From: Bacteroidota bacterium
GTDB taxonomy: Bacteria; Bacteroidota; Bacteroidia; NORP154
Assembly: GCA_002401055.1 (NCBI GenBank)
Contig: NVRZ01000114.1
Span: 1 to 8,805, forward strand
Reading direction: 5' to 3'
Length of the DNA stretch: 8,805 nt
In this document: piece after piece, positions 7,201 to 8,805 of the stretch
How the letters are laid out: the number at the start of each line of letters is the position of its first letter
How positions within the stretch are numbered: the first letter of the stretch is position 1
Made by a program: the position numbers and the translations under genes
The notes under the pieces: generated by a model
What the model was told of the DNA's origin: nothing
What the model saw: only the letters and a program-made list of their open reading frames with translations
Database searches by the model: none

Positions 7201-7734
7201 CTATTGGATCAGGCCGTCGTTGACGATGAAAAAACAAAACCATCAGAAATTCTTGATGATGTAAATGAAGGACTTGAAAAAGCCTTGAGAAAATCTGTGC
7301 AGAAAAGAGTTACGGACGGAATGGATATGGCATTGATAAAGCTAAACCTTCAGATGAGAAAACTTGAATATGCCGGTGCTGTTAATCCTTTGTGGATATT
7401 GCGGGATTCGGCTAAAGGAGGAGAGATTATTGTGATTGATGCAGATCGAGTTTCGATAGGATTGCAACGTAGAACTGCAGATTTCACTTATAAGAATAAT
7501 GTAGTACAATTGCAGAAAAATGATCGCTTGTTCATTTTCACTGATGGTCTAACGGATCAATTTGGTGGTGGAACAGGGGAGAAGTTTAAGAGCCGAAGGT
7601 TCAAGGAGGTTTTAATTGAGACCAGAGATTTACCGATGAGGGAACAGAAAGAAAGTATTCTGGACGCTATTCGAGAGTGGCAAGGCGATTTTGATCAGGT
7701 AGATGATATGTTGGTAATAGGAATACAGGTATAA
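4276..7734 (+). CDS. Transmembrane sensor phosphatase: Reg_prop double propeller, Y_Y_Y domain, TM helix, coiled coil, SpoIIE/PP2C phosphatase
   Basis: The product is 1152 residues. The ATG at 4276 is preferred over the in-frame TTG at 4240 because it puts the N-terminus directly before a signal sequence (LNRR, then IVCLLIIILFGSSFF, about residues 11-33) and lies downstream of the candidate promoter. Residues about 36-712 hold 15 'nxWiGT..Gl..yd' Reg_prop motifs (first at residue 64, last near 701), about two seven-bladed periplasmic propellers. A Y_Y_Y domain follows (about 725-836; VRYRFMLEGLDKEW from 779), then one TM helix (843-861) and a coiled-coil linker (865-905). The cytoplasmic end is a SpoIIE-type PP2M Ser/Thr phosphatase with the metal-binding acidic motifs present: GDFYW (D934), VDCTGHG (D958), FTDGLTD (D1090, D1094) and DDM (D1143/D1144), so it is probably active. 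In hybrid two-component sensors the same extracellular part drives a histidine kinase; here it should control dephosphorylation of a phosphoprotein, for example a STAS anti-anti-sigma factor (inference). No such partner is in the window. The methyltransferase gene follows after 9 bp. Confidence 0.95.
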   Translation: MLAVLNLSKLLNRRIVCLLIIILFGSSFFHLYSQKYNFQNYSVQEGLAHSLVYTIYQDDHANIWLGTAGGLSMYDGKNFHNYTTVNGLPTNYIGQVTGDKFGNIWFISGRLATGRLVKFDRNNFSIITTVQGLVSDEINHLLYDRNDNLWVATSGGLSKINVKEYTLLYQAGKSTIASVESFIIADGLLSENVQIIFEDSRGRIWIGTDKGLNWIGEDGNVNSIGSPESDTISKVTSLSEDLFGRIWLGTTHGVFRISGVSSLPMTPLVTKFGLESGFTGGTVNEISKDNRGNMWFATTEGLIMFDGSTFRNMLSETNQPTGNVRDVLADSRGEVWIGTDDGLFKYDHLTMTKFGIENGLSNNRIYALLEGRDGNIWITTFGGGVCKFKGETFINYTESDGLVADMIWAVKSDVDGNVWIGTDKGLSLFRNDAKAMTNGVKRTIFFNYSTDDGLPGNTVNYVFEDDKNNLWFACVGGIAILRRDKIVIQNVMGRPAFRFEEMNVAVPLSNPIFRTIYQAHGGNMWIGTNHGVLEYDGVNFTKRFENTQLNDVNVYSIFQDSRGLFWFGTDAGICRTDGNQVTFFEIDYGIKDRRVVPILEDRQGNIWFGTLNNGLYRYDGTEFSHINVEQGLSANPVYSMITDGYGNLLIGTNNGLNKFNYQKYNTSGKIEIKQYNVREGFFGNECNKNALCEDSEGNFLFGTVKGVVSYNPALDLNISNEPSTNITSIKLFYEKTDWSAHSEKLTSWYSLPTQLVLPYDLNHITFNFIGVSLTIPEKVRYRFMLEGLDKEWHDPTTLNEITYTNLAHGDYKFKVKASGEAGLWNSNPAEFSFSITPPFWKTWLFYSFLTATIFVVLFQVIRWRDSQFKKKQLELEDLVKSRTSELDRKNRDITESIGYAQRIQEAALPPMEWIEKLLLEHFIIYNPRDIVSGDFYWINKPSGIKVSSSKDIIIAAVDCTGHGVPGAFMSIVASNLLDQAVVDDEKTKPSEILDDVNEGLEKALRKSVQKRVTDGMDMALIKLNLQMRKLEYAGAVNPLWILRDSAKGGEIIVIDADRVSIGLQRRTADFTYKNNVVQLQKNDRLFIFTDGLTDQFGGGTGEKFKSRRFKEVLIETRDLPMREQKESILDAIREWQGDFDQVDDMLVIGIQV

Positions 7735-7743
7735 AATAGGCAC

Positions 7744-8385
7744 ATGGATTTTATTGAAGATAAGTTGCTCTCTTACATAGAGAAGAATACGGAGGAAGAA
7801 CCGGAGGTACTAAAAAGGCTATATCGTGAAACATATGCCAAAATATTGGTTCCAAGAATGATTGCCGGCCACTATCAGGGGCGTGTAATAAGTATGCTGA
7901 GTAAAATGATTAAACCAAAGCAAATTCTGGAAATAGGTACGTATACAGGATACTCAGCAATTTGTTGGGCGGAAGGTCTGATTGAAGGTGGGATGGTTCA
8001 TTCTATTGACATCAATGAGGAGATAAAAGATATGGTGGATAGATACGTTGAAGAGGCGGGCTTGAGAAATAGTGTTGTTCAATATATTGGTGAGGCAATG
8101 GCAATTATTCCCCAGATCGATGAGATCTTCGATATTGTTTACATAGACGCCGACAAGGAAAACTACTCTAACTACTTCGACTTAGTAATCGACAAAGTTC
8201 AGCCGGGTGGATACATTATTGCAGACAATGTTCTATGGAGTGGTAAGGTTCTCGATGGTGCTAACTCGATGGATGAAGATACTAAAGCGCTGGTCGCTTA
8301 TAGCGAGAAAATTAGGGAAGATGACAGGGTTGAGAATTTTATGCTTCCAATTCGCGATGGCCTACTCGTGGCCAGAAAAAAATAG
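7744..8385 (+). CDS. Class I SAM-dependent O-methyltransferase (Methyltransf_3 / COMT-like, TrmR/YrrM-related)
   Basis: The product is 213 residues, the usual full length for this family. Motif I, LEIGTYTGYSA (62-72), binds S-adenosylmethionine, and SIDI (87-90) supplies the acidic residue that would contact the ribose. YIDADKENY (133-141) and ADNVLWSG (160-167) carry the divalent-metal ligands expected from COMT-type enzymes: D135, D161 and N162. The C-terminus PIRDGLLVARK is the typical last strand. Family members transfer a methyl group to hydroxyls of catechols, of caffeoyl-CoA, or, in the bacterial TrmR/YrrM branch, of 5-hydroxyuridine in tRNA. A single conserved copy in Bacteroidota would fit the tRNA role, but the sequence alone does not decide the substrate. 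The ATG lies 9 bases after the stop of the sensor gene, so co-transcription is likely. The end is convergent with the next gene, 9 bases away, with no terminator between them. Confidence 0.93.
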   Translation: MDFIEDKLLSYIEKNTEEEPEVLKRLYRETYAKILVPRMIAGHYQGRVISMLSKMIKPKQILEIGTYTGYSAICWAEGLIEGGMVHSIDINEEIKDMVDRYVEEAGLRNSVVQYIGEAMAIIPQIDEIFDIVYIDADKENYSNYFDLVIDKVQPGGYIIADNVLWSGKVLDGANSMDEDTKALVAYSEKIREDDRVENFMLPIRDGLLVARKK

Positions 8386-8394
8386 CGGACTCGT

Positions 8395-8805
8395 TTATTT
8401 ATACAAGCTTATTTCAATTCCTATCAAAAGAGCGGGTAATTCTGGATAAGTTTCAATACCGTTTCCATATTGCTGGTATACCTCGGGGTCAGTTACAAAG
8501 AGGTTTGACAGACGGTAACTAGCCGTTATAACATATCTGGCAAACCCAAATCTCGCGTAAATCGAATAGTTGATTGCTTCAGTAAAAATCAACGCCGAAG
8601 TTCTTGTTCTAACGGTTCCACCGTTATTGGCTGTTGCTACAGGATATTTGTCTTTGGTAAAGTGAACAACGGAAAATGGCCAGTCAATTCTCACACCGAG
8701 ATCCACGTAATTTCCCATATAGTTTCCACGTTTTCCGTAATTAATCCGGTTAAACAAGCCAAGGCTCAAATTATAAAATACCAATTTCTCCTTCTTATGA
8801 AGAGA
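8395..8805 (-). CDS. Outer-membrane beta-barrel protein, C-terminal part (N-terminus beyond window edge)
   Basis: The frame is open from the right window edge to the TAA at 8395-8397, giving 137 residues with no convincing start. A TTG at 8784 is in frame but falls inside a continuing strand (KKEKLVFYNLSLG), so the true start lies outside. The sequence alternates polar and hydrophobic residues in 8-12 residue strands separated by Gly/Asn/Asp turns: FYNLSLGLFNRI, YVDLGVRIDW, INYSIYARFGF, YVITASYRLSNLF, and the closing strand ALLIGIEISLYK. YRLSNLF followed by YPELPALLIGIEI matches the end of OMP_b-brl_2 / PorT-like barrels common in Bacteroidota, which sit in the outer membrane and have mostly unknown specific roles. 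The barrel assignment is firm by pattern; the exact family is tentative. Confidence 0.82.
   Translation of the reverse strand, partial: SLHKKEKLVFYNLSLGLFNRINYGKRGNYMGNYVDLGVRIDWPFSVVHFTKDKYPVATANNGGTVRTRTSALIFTEAINYSIYARFGFARYVITASYRLSNLFVTDPEVYQQYGNGIETYPELPALLIGIEISLYK

Noticed and set aside
8207..8449. Plus-strand ORF overlapping the end of the methyltransferase gene
   Set aside because: It is out of frame with the well-conserved methyltransferase and runs into the opposite-strand barrel gene; no domain pattern is visible.

Overview
The window looks like chromosomal DNA of a free-living member of the Bacteroidota, probably a Cytophagales- or Flavobacteriia-like lineage. It is AT-rich by eye. 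Three things support this. Several protein architectures are typical of the phylum: a TPR / PD40-propeller / carboxypeptidase-regulatory / OmpA envelope protein, and a two-component-regulator-propeller (Reg_prop) plus Y_Y_Y sensor. Candidate promoters resemble the Bacteroidota TTTG / TAnnTTTG type. Clear Shine-Dalgarno sites are mostly absent. The species cannot be named from the sequence.

Layout from left to right. (1) Positions 2830 down to 1, minus strand: a large secreted envelope protein with TPRs, a PD40 beta-propeller, carboxypeptidase-regulatory-like modules (two of them an in-frame 342-bp tandem duplication joined by Glu-Pro linkers), and the start of a C-terminal OmpA-like peptidoglycan-binding domain cut by the window edge. 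It resembles PorE-type proteins of the type IX secretion / gliding world. (2) Diverging from it at 2994, a 193-residue lipoprotein with an acidic post-cysteine stretch. Its body has a GldN/PorN-like motif pattern, which is my inference. (3) At 3657-4109, a small exported MORN-repeat protein, followed by a good intrinsic terminator. (4) At 4276-7734, behind a plausible promoter, a 1152-residue one-piece transmembrane sensor with 15 Reg_prop propeller motifs, a Y_Y_Y domain, one TM helix, a coiled coil and a SpoIIE/PP2C phosphatase output with its acidic metal ligands intact. (5) Nine bases later, a class I SAM-dependent O-methyltransferase, very probably in the same operon. (6) Convergent with it and only 9 bp away, the C-terminal part of an outer-membrane beta-barrel protein that runs off the right edge.

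How the parts may work together: most products are envelope proteins (periplasmic, lipoprotein, inner-membrane sensor, outer-membrane barrel). The sensor couples a large periplasmic ligand-binding propeller to a Ser/Thr phosphatase rather than to a histidine kinase, so its output is probably a phosphoprotein partner (STAS-type anti-anti-sigma factor or similar) encoded elsewhere. No RNA genes, insertion sequences, CRISPR arrays or phage genes were seen, and no intergenic gap exceeds 170 bp. The region looks like ordinary chromosome with unusual domain combinations rather than a defence or mobile island.
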